14,723 bases of DNA from DATDAH01 sp036525535 (GCA_036525535.1 DATDAH010000242.1:1-14723), one strand, 5' to 3'. Shown: positions 1 to 7,635, numbered from the stretch's first letter. Numbers and translations are program-made. The notes: generated by a model from the letters alone, not told the origin.

Positions 1-1478
1 AACGGATGGTGCATCGGGTGGTCCGACTCCATCTCGTTCACCAGCCGGATCTTGACCCGGTCGCCCACCGTGAAGTCCCAGGCGATGGCTGCGTTCTCCG
101 CGCCGGTTTCTCGGTCGATCAGCTTCCAGAGCATGTTCGAGGGAGTCGACTCTCGGTTGATCTCCGGCATGAGGTCCTCCCACTCCAGCCCGTCGCCGTG
201 GTCGTGCCCGTGCTCGTGCTCGTGCGCGCCGTTGGGGGGCCCATCTGGGTCCCCGGGAAGCAGCTTCATCCCGCACTGCGGACAGGTCCCCGGTTCGTCG
301 CTGGTGACCTCCGGGTGCATCGGACACACGTAGGAGGCTGGTGCTGCGGGAATCAGCTTCATCCCGCACTTCGGGCACGTGCCCGGCTCGTCGCTGGTGA
401 CCTCCGGGTGCATCGGACACACGTAGCCCGCCGCCGCATCCGCTGCGTCGTCGCCATAGAGCAATGGCATCTCGGCGTAGAAGGCCAGGATCTTGTCCGG
501 CGGACGGTCCAGGTCCGCCTGAATCCGCCCGCGCTCCGCCGTCAGTTCGGAAGCTTCGCGGAGCTCGTCGAATGACCGACTCGACTGTCCGGTCGGGCCT
601 CCTGACACGGCAAAGCCGCCGAGCTCATAGGTCGTGTCGGGGGTCCGGTGCTGCAGCGTCGCCACTCCGGGCCTGTCGAAGTGGACATCGACGACAGCTC
701 GCTCGGAAGGCGCCAGGAGCAGCTCCTCCACGAACTCTTCGCGCTCCACGCGGCCGGAGTCGCCTCCGACCAACTTCATCCGTGCGTCGGCGATGGCGAC
801 GTTGAAGATCCGGGTGTTCGCGGTGTTGACGAGGTAGAGCCGGACCACCTCCCCAGCGGTCACATCGGCGGCGAACTCGGTGTTCCCGTTCACGAGCAGC
901 ACATTGCCGAATCGGCCCATGGCCACGAACGTCGGACCGGACTTGTGGAAGGCGGCGATCTGACCGTCCTCGACGAGGAGGTCGTCGAGGGTCAGCGTGA
1001 GGAAGCGGTCCGCTGGCGGCCAGTAGTCCGGGTCGGACGGCTCGACCACGATCGGACCGTAGAGGCCCATCTCCTGGGCGTAGTCCTCGCGCATGTGCGG
1101 GTGGTACCAGTAGAGGCCGGCGTCGGGGAACCGGAGCTTGTGGGTGTAGGTCCCACCGATCGGGATGGGTTCCTGGGTCTCGTGCGGCACGCCGTCGTGG
1201 CGGTTCTCGAGCCGGAGTCCGTGCCAGTGGACGGTTGTCTCCATGTCGGTGTCGTTGACGACCTCGACGGTGATCTCAGAGCCCTCATCGACGTGGAGGG
1301 TCGGTCCGGGAATCGAGCCGTTGTAGGTCAGCATGCGCAGCTCGTCGGGGCCGATCTGCTTTCGCACCGAGTGCAGGCGCATCTGGTGGGTGTCGCCGTC
1401 GCGGAGCCTGACGACGACCGGATCAGCGGCCGCCGGGAGACCCTCGATGTCCGTTGAGAAGAAGTCCTCGGTACTCAT
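1..1478 (-). CDS. Multicopper oxidase with two inserted heavy-metal-binding repeats (partial, C-terminus outside window)
   Basis: Three-domain-type multicopper oxidase, a family that couples substrate or Cu(I) oxidation to reduction of O2 to water. 492 residues are visible; the frame runs off the left edge. Copper-ligand motifs are HWHG at residues 84-87, HPH at 126-128, and HPMHHP at 487-492, the start of the third-domain cluster; the C-terminal HCH motif is not in the window. Between domains 2 and 3 are two copies of the heavy-metal-binding motif Y-x-CPMHPEV-x7-CP-x-CGMKL, starting at residues 352 and 383, then a His-rich linker (418-426, HEHEHGHDH). No Sec or Tat signal peptide is evident, which is odd for an enzyme usually exported. 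The ATG at 1478 gives a typical family N-terminus; it lies 6 bp after the DUF3703 stop, so the gene is probably last or near last in the operon. Metal role is inferred from the inserted motifs; oxidase family is clear. Confidence 0.92.
   Translation of the reverse strand, partial: MSTEDFFSTDIEGLPAAADPVVVRLRDGDTHQMRLHSVRKQIGPDELRMLTYNGSIPGPTLHVDEGSEITVEVVNDTDMETTVHWHGLRLENRHDGVPHETQEPIPIGGTYTHKLRFPDAGLYWYHPHMREDYAQEMGLYGPIVVEPSDPDYWPPADRFLTLTLDDLLVEDGQIAAFHKSGPTFVAMGRFGNVLLVNGNTEFAADVTAGEVVRLYLVNTANTRIFNVAIADARMKLVGGDSGRVEREEFVEELLLAPSERAVVDVHFDRPGVATLQHRTPDTTYELGGFAVSGGPTGQSSRSFDELREASELTAERGRIQADLDRPPDKILAFYAEMPLLYGDDAADAAAGYVCPMHPEVTSDEPGTCPKCGMKLIPAAPASYVCPMHPEVTSDEPGTCPQCGMKLLPGDPDGPPNGAHEHEHGHDHGDGLEWEDLMPEINRESTPSNMLWKLIDRETGAENAAIAWDFTVGDRVKIRLVNEMESDHPMHHP
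261..426 (-). repeat. Tandem duplication of the heavy-metal-binding module inside the oxidase gene
   Basis: Two copies of about 72 nt (262-333 and 355-426), 93 nt apart start to start and in frame. I count five mismatches; four are silent and one changes Lys to Gln in the CP-K/Q-CGM segment. Each copy encodes one Cys/Met/His-rich heavy-metal-binding module. The near identity suggests a recent internal duplication or gene conversion. Confidence 0.9.
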
Positions 1479-1484
1479 GGCGAT

Positions 1485-1841
1485 TCAGGAGCTCGCCGGC
1501 AGCAGCGGGCGCAGGTCCTCCGGGATGTCCATGACCAGGAACGCGCTGACGTTGGCTCCCCCGGTGTTGCCAACGGGATAGCGGCCCGTCAACGAGCCCG
1601 GTCCGGCCACCACGAGACGGAAGAGCTGTCCCGCGATCTCATGACCATCGCGGTGGCTCACCGCGTACCCGAGCATGGCCACGTGCGTGCGCACGTGCGC
1701 CAGCACCAACGGTTGGCTCACGATGTGGGCGCGCTCCAGGTGGGCCCACGCCTTCGCGCTGTCACCTTGCGCCGCCGCATCCTTGGCCAACTGACGTTCG
1801 TTCGCCCACACCTGCAACAGACGTTCGCGGTCTTGCTTCAT
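1485..1841 (-). CDS. DUF3703 family protein
   Basis: 118-residue soluble protein of unknown function. Its features match the DUF3703 family as I remember it: a helical N-terminal half with a WAHLERAHI segment, then HVRTHVAMLGYA, then the distinctive GSLTGRYPVGNTGGANVSAF stretch, ending in a proline-rich tail (DIPEDLRPLLP). The start at 1841 is chosen because a GGAG lies about 5 nt upstream; in-frame ATGs at 1856 and 1874 have weaker upstream signals and would add 5 or 11 residues. It ends 6 bp before the oxidase start and begins about 50 bp after the upstream membrane-protein stop, so it is probably co-transcribed with both. The neighbouring oxidase suggests a link to metal stress, but nothing in the protein itself (no Cys or His cluster) shows this. 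Confidence 0.8.
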   Translation of the reverse strand: MKQDRERLLQVWANERQLAKDAAAQGDSAKAWAHLERAHIVSQPLVLAHVRTHVAMLGYAVSHRDGHEIAGQLFRLVVAGPGSLTGRYPVGNTGGANVSAFLVMDIPEDLRPLLPASS

Positions 1842-1892
1842 GTGGTCTCCATTCATCTCAGGGCGCCGAGGCACGGTTCGAGTGCCCGGGGC

Positions 1893-2369
1893 TCAGTAAC
1901 GGAAGTCAACGCCGGCCAGGATCTCGAGGACGAGGATCGCAGCGACCAGGAAGTCGACTGCGGCGCAGAAGGGTGGCCACCAGCGGGTCGTGGCGACGAA
2001 GTGCGTGCGTTCCTGCCAGAAGTCTTTGGTTCCGTGGGCCGCATACCCCACGACGAGCAACCAGGCGGATCCGGTGACCGCGGCCGCGGCGATCACGGTG
2101 AACGCGAGCGCGACGGTCGATTCGACGGCGATGACACCGGCCCGCCCATCGGCCACGGCGAATCCGATGTAGATCGCCGCGATCAAGGCGATCGAAATCG
2201 CGTGGAACGTCGCCGGATCGATCCAGAAGAAGGCGAGGGGCGAAGCCGCTTGGACCGCGCCAAAGACAAGACCCCAGAGAATCGGCGTGCGCGCGCTCAT
2301 CCGGCGATCGCCCGCAGGCGGGTTGACAAGCAGCAGGTCTTCGTCCGGCCTGGTGAGGATTTCGGTCAT
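1893..2369 (-). CDS. Small integral membrane protein, function unknown
   Basis: 158 residues. A polar N-terminal stretch of about 25 residues is followed by four hydrophobic segments at roughly 28-48, 55-72, 82-108 and 132-152, so it is probably a four-helix inner-membrane protein. Between the last two segments is a conserved-looking loop with HGTKDFWQERTHFV and TRWWPPFCA. I do not recognise a named family with confidence; this loop resembles small uncharacterised actinobacterial membrane proteins. The start at 2369 has a GGAG about 9 nt upstream. Met24 (MSARTPILW) is an alternative start just before the first helix. It lies 57 bp after the SRPBCC gene and about 50 bp before the DUF3703 gene on the same strand, so it is likely part of the same operon. 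Confidence 0.8.
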   Translation of the reverse strand: MTEILTRPDEDLLLVNPPAGDRRMSARTPILWGLVFGAVQAASPLAFFWIDPATFHAISIALIAAIYIGFAVADGRAGVIAVESTVALAFTVIAAAAVTGSAWLLVVGYAAHGTKDFWQERTHFVATTRWWPPFCAAVDFLVAAILVLEILAGVDFRY

Positions 2370-2426
2370 GCCGTGACTCTCCGCCTCGGGTCTGTCATCG
2401 CGCTTTCACACGGGCAAAACCAAGCG

Positions 2427-2897
2427 TCAGTGGCGTGCCGCCGCCTCGGCCGCCGCACAGACTCGTTCGAGCGTCACGTGCATCGTCTCGTCGTTGCGGG
2501 CACCTCGGTCGGACGAACCGGTGATGAGCGGCGAGACGCGGCGGAGGATCAGTCCCCGTTCGTCCACGACGGCTTCGGTCACCGCCGTACTTCCGGTGCC
2601 CGTGGATTCGCAGCGGTACGACCACGTGGCCACCGCGAGGCTGAGGAACTGCACCTGGAACGCGAACGCCGTCGGTCGATCGGCGATGACCACGGTCGAG
2701 ACCGTGGACCACCGGTGCCATCCCTTGCGGCTCCATCCTCGAAACCGGGCTCCTGGCTCGGCGGTCGAGGCGTTACCGAGCCATCGGCAACGGACGACCT
2801 CGGGGCTCCACTCGGGCATGCGCTCGACATCGCTGATGTGGTCGTAGACGATCGAGGGAGGGGCGTTGACGATGACCGACACCCCCGGCCCGGTCAT
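2427..2897 (-). CDS. SRPBCC family protein (polyketide cyclase/dehydrase-like helix-grip fold)
   Basis: 156 residues. The N-terminus (VSVIVNAPPSIVYDHISDVERMPEWSPEV) is typical of the START/Bet v1-like SRPBCC superfamily: a first strand, then an A-x-x-V/I-Y-x-x-I-S-D-V helix and an EWSPE motif. The C-terminal segment (MHVTLERVCAAAEAAA) fits the long closing helix. Members bind small hydrophobic ligands in a central cavity; many are lipid or aromatic-ligand binders and some are cyclases, so no reaction can be assigned. The ATG overlaps the TGA of the upstream regulator gene in an ATGA arrangement (2894-2897), indicating translational coupling. Such proteins are common next to actinobacterial regulators, and it may bind a ligand relevant to that regulator, but this is inference. 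Confidence 0.88.
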   Translation of the reverse strand: MTGPGVSVIVNAPPSIVYDHISDVERMPEWSPEVVRCRWLGNASTAEPGARFRGWSRKGWHRWSTVSTVVIADRPTAFAFQVQFLSLAVATWSYRCESTGTGSTAVTEAVVDERGLILRRVSPLITGSSDRGARNDETMHVTLERVCAAAEAAARH

Positions 2898-5836
2898 CGG
2901 AGCACGGTGCTCACCGTCTCGGACAGCTCCGGGACCGGGAGCCGGAAGCGTCCTTCACCCTCCTCCAACGCGGCGCGGAGCTCGTCGATTTGCGGCTGAT
3001 CCTGCGACCGGAGCGGCAGATCGTGACGCAGGCGCTCGGCCTCCGCAACGACGAGGAGGACGCGGGCGCGCTCGGGATCACCCGAGTCCATCGCCAACCG
3101 CGCAAGCTCCTCGAGGGACTCACAGATCGCCGCGAGGTGCTGCATCTTCCATGCCAGCCGCAGGCTCCGCAGAAGCACCTCGTGGGCCGCTGCGGGCTCG
3201 CCCGCATCCCGGTGCAACCGCGCTAACACCCGCAGTGAGGCGACTGTTCCCTCCGTGTATCCGATGGACTCGTGGAGCCGGAGGCTTTCGGCTGCGGTCG
3301 CGACGGCGGCGTCGGTCCGGCCCTGCCGGCCCTCGGCCTCGGCGAGCAGCCCCAAGGCGATCCCCTCGACATGGGCATCGCCGCAGCGGCGAGCCGCCAG
3401 GAGGGCATCACGCAGCCGGTCCTCGCCTTCCGGATCGTGCGCGTCGAGCGCCGTCCGCGCCCGCAAGACGCGACACACGGCCTCGCCCCAGGCGTCTCCC
3501 GCGGCGACGTAGCGATCGATCGCCTCGTCGTGAGCCACCGCGGCGGCATCCAGGTCCCCGAGCGCCCACAGGGCGACGGCAGTTGCGTTGAGACCGAATC
3601 CGATCGCAGTGTCATCGCCGGCTTCACGTGCCTGATCGGTGCCGGACCGCGCCGCTGTCAGAGCCTCGTCGAGGTTGCCGAGGCCCGCAGCCAGGAGTGC
3701 GTACCCGCCGAGCACCTTGGCGCGGATGGCCGGGGGGACGCCGCCGATGGTCGCCGCCCGGCGGAGGTGACGATCGGCGACGTCGAGGCGGCCGTCGAGG
3801 ATCCAGAACCAGGCCAGCGACCCGGCGAGTCGCGCCGCGAGGTCGAGATCGCCGACCGCGAGCGACCATTCGATCGCCGCTCGAAGGTTCGGGATGTCCG
3901 CGCGGAGGCGCCGGAGAGCCTGGGCCTGATCAGGTCCGCGGATGACCCGCTCCAGCCGCTCGGCGAGACCGGTGAAGAACTCGGCGTGCCTGCGGCGTGT
4001 GGCGTCTGCGTCGAGGCCAGCAAGAAGTTCCTCGGCGTACGCGCGGACCGTGTCGAGCAGCCGGTGCCGGCCGGGCCCGTCCGGGACCACCATCGAATGG
4101 CGGACCAGAGCGGACAGCAATGCGAGCGCATCCTCATCAGCCTCGCTCGCGACGTACTCCACGGCCTCGAGATCGAATCCCCCGGAGAACGAGCCGAGCC
4201 GGGCGAAGAACCGCCGCTGCTCGGCGGTCAAGAGGTCGACACTCCAATCAATGGCGCCGCGCAAGGTTTGCTGACGCTCTGCGGCGTCGGCCGCGCCTTC
4301 GACCAAGAGATCGAAGCGGTCGTGCAGCCGTTCGAGCGTGGCGTCAGGCGTGAGCACGTCGGCGCGAGCCGCGGCCAGTTCGATGGCGAGAGGCAGGCCA
4401 TCGAGTGCGAGACAGATGTTCGCCACATCGGCCGCGTTGTCACGATTGAGTTCGAAGTCGGGCCGCACCGCCTGGGCCCGTTCGCAGAACAGCTGCACGG
4501 CAGGCGCGGCCGCGAGCACCTCGAACGATTCCGTGTCCGGAGCGGCGACCCCGAGGGGCGGAACGGGCCATGCGGTCTCGCCGGCGACGGCCAACGGGCG
4601 GCGGCTCGTGGCGAGCACACGGACCGCCGGCGCACGGCGCAACACCGCGCTGACCAACGCGGCGACGCCAGGCAGGACGTGTTCGCACGTGTCGACCACC
4701 AACAAGCCCTGCTCGGTCGCGAGCGAAGAGGCGACCACCTCGACCGGGTCATCGCCGGGACCGATGGTCGTGCCCAGCGCGGCCGCCACCGTCGGGCCGA
4801 CGAGCTCGGCCAGGTCGATCGGGCTGAAATCGACATACAGGACCGACCCCTCCGTCTGGGCTTGCCCGGCGAGGTCGATGGCGAGGCGGGTCTTCCCGGC
4901 CCCGCCCGGTCCGGTGAGCGTCACGAGCCTTGATCGGTCCAGGAGCTCTCCGACGCGCTGCAGCTCTTCTTCCCGGCCGATGAGCCCGGTCACCGGCGCT
5001 GGGACGAAGTTCTGTCGCCACACCGCCGTCGGAACCGTCGTGTCCGAAGCCGGTCCCGCGAGCGGCTGCCAGTCGAGCGACGGTTCCTGAGCCAGGACGT
5101 CCCGCTCGAGTTGCTGCAGAGCGGGGCCTGGATCGAGCCCGAGCTCGTCGACGAGGATCATCCGCGCCGACTCGTACGCGCGCAGCGCGTCGGCCTGACG
5201 GCCGCTGCGGTACAAGGCGAGGATCAGCTGCTCGTGGAACCGTTCCCGCAGCGGCTGCTCCGACACCAGCGAGGTCAGCCCACCGATCGCTTCCATGTGC
5301 CGCCCCAGGGCAAGCAGAGTGTCGCACCGCTGCTCGCACGCCCCCCACCGCATCTCGTCCAGCCGTGCCGCGGTCCCCGTCGCGAAGGGGTGGTCACGGA
5401 CATCCTCCAGAGCGTCGCCGCGCCAGAGCGCCAGCGCCTCGTCGAGCGCCCGCAACCCCTCGAGAGCATCGAGCTGGGTCTCCACGAGCTCGATGGGCAC
5501 GGTCGCCTCGACCAAGGCCTCGAAGCGGAGCGCATCCACGTCGTCGACGTCCACCTCGAGGGCGTAGCCGCCCGGACGGGTCACGATCGGCTGGACCCCG
5601 TCAGCTCCGCCGGTCGTCAGGGCCTTGCGAAGGTACGAGATCTGGATCTGAAGGGCGTTGGCCGGGTTCCGGGGCTGATCATCGCCCCAGGCCAGCTCCA
5701 TCAGCGTGCTGGCGTTGACCATCTCCGGGGCCCGTATCGCCAGGGCAGTGAGCAGGACGCGGGGAATCCCGCGCCGGATCTCGTGGTCGACCCCGCCATC
5801 AACCACCCGGAGAGGCCCGAGGACCTCGAACTCCAC
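2894..5836 (-). CDS. AfsR/SARP-family BTAD transcriptional regulator with NTPase and TPR-like domains
   Basis: 980-residue multidomain regulator. Residues 1-95 form an OmpR-like winged helix (starts MEFEVLGPLRV; ISYLRKAL; RPGGYAL). Residues 98-250 are a bacterial transcriptional activator domain, ending VDELGLDPGPALQQLE. Residues about 283-560 are an NB-ARC/STAND NTPase: GLIGREEE at 284-291, Walker A GPGGAGKT at 309-316, Walker B-like LLVVDTCEH at 378-386, ATSRRPL at 409-415, and a GLPLAIELAAAR motif. The remaining C-terminal part is helical and TPR-like. This layout is that of AfsR-like large regulators, which bind direct repeats near the -35 region after NTP binding. The start fits the family exactly. 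It is first in a probable operon with the SRPBCC, membrane, DUF3703 and oxidase genes, and is divergent from the rhodanese. The inducing signal is not known. Confidence 0.95.
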   Translation of the reverse strand: MEFEVLGPLRVVDGGVDHEIRRGIPRVLLTALAIRAPEMVNASTLMELAWGDDQPRNPANALQIQISYLRKALTTGGADGVQPIVTRPGGYALEVDVDDVDALRFEALVEATVPIELVETQLDALEGLRALDEALALWRGDALEDVRDHPFATGTAARLDEMRWGACEQRCDTLLALGRHMEAIGGLTSLVSEQPLRERFHEQLILALYRSGRQADALRAYESARMILVDELGLDPGPALQQLERDVLAQEPSLDWQPLAGPASDTTVPTAVWRQNFVPAPVTGLIGREEELQRVGELLDRSRLVTLTGPGGAGKTRLAIDLAGQAQTEGSVLYVDFSPIDLAELVGPTVAAALGTTIGPGDDPVEVVASSLATEQGLLVVDTCEHVLPGVAALVSAVLRRAPAVRVLATSRRPLAVAGETAWPVPPLGVAAPDTESFEVLAAAPAVQLFCERAQAVRPDFELNRDNAADVANICLALDGLPLAIELAAARADVLTPDATLERLHDRFDLLVEGAADAAERQQTLRGAIDWSVDLLTAEQRRFFARLGSFSGGFDLEAVEYVASEADEDALALLSALVRHSMVVPDGPGRHRLLDTVRAYAEELLAGLDADATRRRHAEFFTGLAERLERVIRGPDQAQALRRLRADIPNLRAAIEWSLAVGDLDLAARLAGSLAWFWILDGRLDVADRHLRRAATIGGVPPAIRAKVLGGYALLAAGLGNLDEALTAARSGTDQAREAGDDTAIGFGLNATAVALWALGDLDAAAVAHDEAIDRYVAAGDAWGEAVCRVLRARTALDAHDPEGEDRLRDALLAARRCGDAHVEGIALGLLAEAEGRQGRTDAAVATAAESLRLHESIGYTEGTVASLRVLARLHRDAGEPAAAHEVLLRSLRLAWKMQHLAAICESLEELARLAMDSGDPERARVLLVVAEAERLRHDLPLRSQDQPQIDELRAALEEGEGRFRLPVPELSETVSTVLR

Positions 5837-5951
5837 GCCCCCGAGGCTACCGAAGCCGCTTTCACGCCACTGTTGGGCAGGAATCGCGGGTGCAAGAGAA
5901 CCGCAAGGGTGACGTGGTGAGATGCGGCGACCGCATCACGAGGAGCAGACC
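5837..5951. promoter_or_regulatory. Divergent intergenic region between the SARP regulator and rhodanese genes
   Basis: 115 nt that must hold promoters for both divergent genes. I see no convincing -10/-35 pair on either strand. The clearest features are the perfect inverted repeat at 5921-5937 and the ribosome binding site AGGAG at 5941-5945, six nt before the rhodanese GTG. Confidence 0.5.
5921..5937 (+). promoter_or_regulatory. Perfect 7-bp inverted repeat upstream of the rhodanese start
   Basis: GATGCGG, a 3-nt spacer CGA, then CCGCATC. It ends 3 nt before the AGGAG ribosome binding site. It could be an operator or an mRNA hairpin affecting initiation. The upstream in-frame ATG at 5922 lies inside it, which argues against that ATG as the start. 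Confidence 0.45.
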
Positions 5952-6296
5952 GTGCCCACCCCGATCTCCCGCGACGAGCTGCGTGCCGCGCTGGCCGCCG
6001 ACGATCCGCCGGTGCTCATCGAGGCGTTGGGTGCCGCGTACTACGCCGACGCCCACCTTCCCGGTGCCATCAACATCCCTCCCGGACACGTCGACCGCGT
6101 GGCGCACGAGTTCGTGCCCGACACCGAGTCGCTGATCGTGGTCTACTGCATCGGAGGCGACAGTGCGCGGCTCGTGGCCCGCCGCCTCAGTGACCTGGGT
6201 TACGGCCAAGTGCGTGTCTACGAGGGCGGCAAACAGGACTGGGTCGGCCACGGGCTTCCCGTCGAGCGGGCTGCAGGCGAGGGGGTCGACCCGTGA
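5952..6296 (+). CDS. Single-domain rhodanese-like protein
   Basis: 114-residue cytoplasmic protein with one rhodanese domain. Family features are the CH2A-like region DAHLPGAINIPPG (residues 33-45), the active-site loop VVYCIGGDSARL with Cys66 as the probable persulfide-forming nucleophile, and the C-terminal YEGGKQDWVGHGLPVE. Rhodaneses move sulfane sulfur to acceptors; single-domain forms often serve sulfur relay or thiol/metal stress. GTG at 5952 is chosen because AGGAG lies 6 nt upstream (5941-5945); the ATG at 5922 lies within an inverted repeat and has no good site. The TGA at 6294-6296 overlaps a GTG (6293) that opens the His-rich frame downstream, so the two were probably translationally coupled. 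It is divergent from the SARP regulator. Confidence 0.9.
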   Translation: MPTPISRDELRAALAADDPPVLIEALGAAYYADAHLPGAINIPPGHVDRVAHEFVPDTESLIVVYCIGGDSARLVARRLSDLGYGQVRVYEGGKQDWVGHGLPVERAAGEGVDP

Positions 6297-6423
6297 CCAT
6301 GGTGCACGTCGACGACACGCAGGCGGCCCACGCTGACCATGCCAATGGTCACCACGATCACGCCGGGCGTTCCGTCGGCGGTTTTCGCTCAGCTTCGCCC
6401 TGACGCATCTCGTCGGCCTCTGG
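6293..6423 (+). pseudogene. His-rich N-terminal remnant, probably of a heavy-metal P-type ATPase (CopB-like), frameshifted and truncated
   Basis: The frame from GTG 6293 or ATG 6299 encodes about 34 residues with six His (AHADHANGHHDHAGR), then stops at 6401-6403. From 6370 in another frame the sequence reads FRRRFSLSFALTHLVGLWS, close to the FRRRFW-SL-LT-PV--WS pattern that follows the His-rich leader and opens the first membrane helix in CopB-type ATPases. Joining the two needs a 1-nt loss or 2-nt gain near 6368-6370. The second segment is cut at 6423 by the convergent carotenoid-oxygenase-like gene. The 4-bp overlap with the rhodanese stop suggests the lost gene was its operon partner. Alternatively this is a genuine 34-36 residue His-rich peptide. 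Family assignment is by memory of the motif and is tentative. Confidence 0.45.
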
Positions 6424-7632
6424 TCAGGTGGCCGGGATCCACAGGCCGTGGAGCCCGTAGGGGATGCGACGGGGGACATGGACAGTGGCCGCCGCGGGAC
6501 GGTCGAGATCCTCCGCGTCGAGGACGAGGAGGGCGTCCCGGTCAGAGACGTCGTCGTGAACGAGCCCGACGAGCCAGCCGCCATCGTCGTGATCATGACG
6601 TTCGGGATCGACGACGAAGAGGAACTCCCCGGGGTGCCGGGCGGGCCCGAAGTCGCGGGTCTGGCGTGTCCCCGCGAGGAGATCGTGCTTGTGGATCGTC
6701 GTACCGCTGGAGGGCATGGAGCCGCCGGCGACCGTGTAGAGGTGACGGGGTCGGGCGCCGACCCGTGGCGTCCTGGAACAGCCGGACGAGTGAGCCGCTT
6801 CGTCGATCACCTCCTGGTGCACGACACCCTTCTTGCGGTCGAGCGTCCACCGCTCGAGCGCCGGGGCGGCCAGGTGCACGCAGGCCGCTTCGTCGTCGTC
6901 GTGGGCGGTGATCGGGACGACGTCCTGGTCGGTCCCGGTCTCGATCCAGCGGACCGGGCCGTCGCCGTCTCGCGCCGCGAGCCCGACGATGCCCCTGCCG
7001 AAGAAGGCGATGTGGCGGTGGGTGACAGCGAGATCGCGGATGCGGAGCGCCCCGGGGGGTGAGAGCGTGCGTCTGGACGTGGGCCGGGCGGGCGCCGAGA
7101 CGACCTGGTGGAGTTGCGGCGGCCGGTCGGTCGAGGCGAGGACGTGGAGCTCGCCGGTGACCGGGTCGGTCTTGGGACGAGCGCCGATGCTGCGGGCCCC
7201 ACCGGCGAGGTCGACCCGACGAATCGTGTCGAGGCCGATGGTGAGCTCATAGGGCAGCGAGTCGTCGCCCAGCGAGAGGATGCGTCCGCCGAAGGCGATC
7301 ACGTTCGTGTTCGAGGTGTCGGCCTCTCCACGACGAGGTCCGGGGACCGGTTCGGTGCCCAGCCTGGTGCTGGCGGCCTCGGTCTTGACCCAGCGGTTCC
7401 GGTAGGTGACCGCCCGTCCGGCGTAGAGCGCTATGGCATGGACCATGCCGTCGCCGAGGGCCCAGTCGTAGGGCTCCGGCGCGTTGCCGATCGGGTTCGG
7501 CCCGATCCGCAGGTAGTGACCCGCCAGGTACGGGGGGACGGTGCCTTCCACGCGCAGGCCGGTGATCGTGGTCTCGTCGGCGACCGGCGCGAAGTTCCCG
7601 GAGAGGAAGGGGTTCTCGGTGCGGCGGGCCAT
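6424..7632 (-). CDS. Carotenoid-oxygenase-like protein (RPE65/CCD family) lacking two iron-ligand histidines
   Basis: 402 residues. Family members are Fe(II) seven-bladed beta-propellers that cleave carotenoid, stilbene or related double bonds with O2. Family signatures are NPFLSGNFAPV (7-17), GHYLRIGPNP (38-47), ALGDGMVHAI (58-67), ARPKTDPVTGE (151-161), LERWTLD (259-265), DGGWLVGLVHD (350-360) and VPRRIPYGLHGLWIPA (386-401). Four histidines normally hold the iron. Here the first (AHPK) is Arg152 (codon CGT) and the second (HD before the FxxT strand) is Arg199 (CGC). His244 may be the third and His395 the fourth. At 402 residues it is shorter than the usual 450-500. It may be inactive, or have another role such as ligand binding. 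The start at 7632 matches the family N-terminus and lies 3 nt beyond promoter element A. Confidence 0.85.
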   Translation of the reverse strand: MARRTENPFLSGNFAPVADETTITGLRVEGTVPPYLAGHYLRIGPNPIGNAPEPYDWALGDGMVHAIALYAGRAVTYRNRWVKTEAASTRLGTEPVPGPRRGEADTSNTNVIAFGGRILSLGDDSLPYELTIGLDTIRRVDLAGGARSIGARPKTDPVTGELHVLASTDRPPQLHQVVSAPARPTSRRTLSPPGALRIRDLAVTHRHIAFFGRGIVGLAARDGDGPVRWIETGTDQDVVPITAHDDDEAACVHLAAPALERWTLDRKKGVVHQEVIDEAAHSSGCSRTPRVGARPRHLYTVAGGSMPSSGTTIHKHDLLAGTRQTRDFGPARHPGEFLFVVDPERHDHDDGGWLVGLVHDDVSDRDALLVLDAEDLDRPAAATVHVPRRIPYGLHGLWIPAT

Positions 7633-7635
7633 GAC

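Noticed and set aside
145..154. GAGTCGACTC palindrome, also present near 7697-7706
   Set aside because: Two chance copies of a short palindrome, one inside the oxidase coding sequence; no shared flanks.
1641..2999. 452-residue plus-strand open frame across the DUF3703, membrane-protein and SRPBCC genes
   Set aside because: Low-complexity Arg/Gly/Asp/His-rich protein with no domain; it is the antisense shadow of three well-supported genes, a common artefact of high GC.
3272..4933. 553-residue plus-strand open frame opposite the SARP regulator
   Set aside because: Antisense shadow of a gene with clear domains and motifs; no start context or recognisable fold.
2894..5836. Part of an antibiotic biosynthetic cluster, suggested by the SARP regulator and SRPBCC protein
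   Set aside because: No synthase, tailoring or carrier-protein genes are in the window; the downstream genes point to membrane and metal functions instead.
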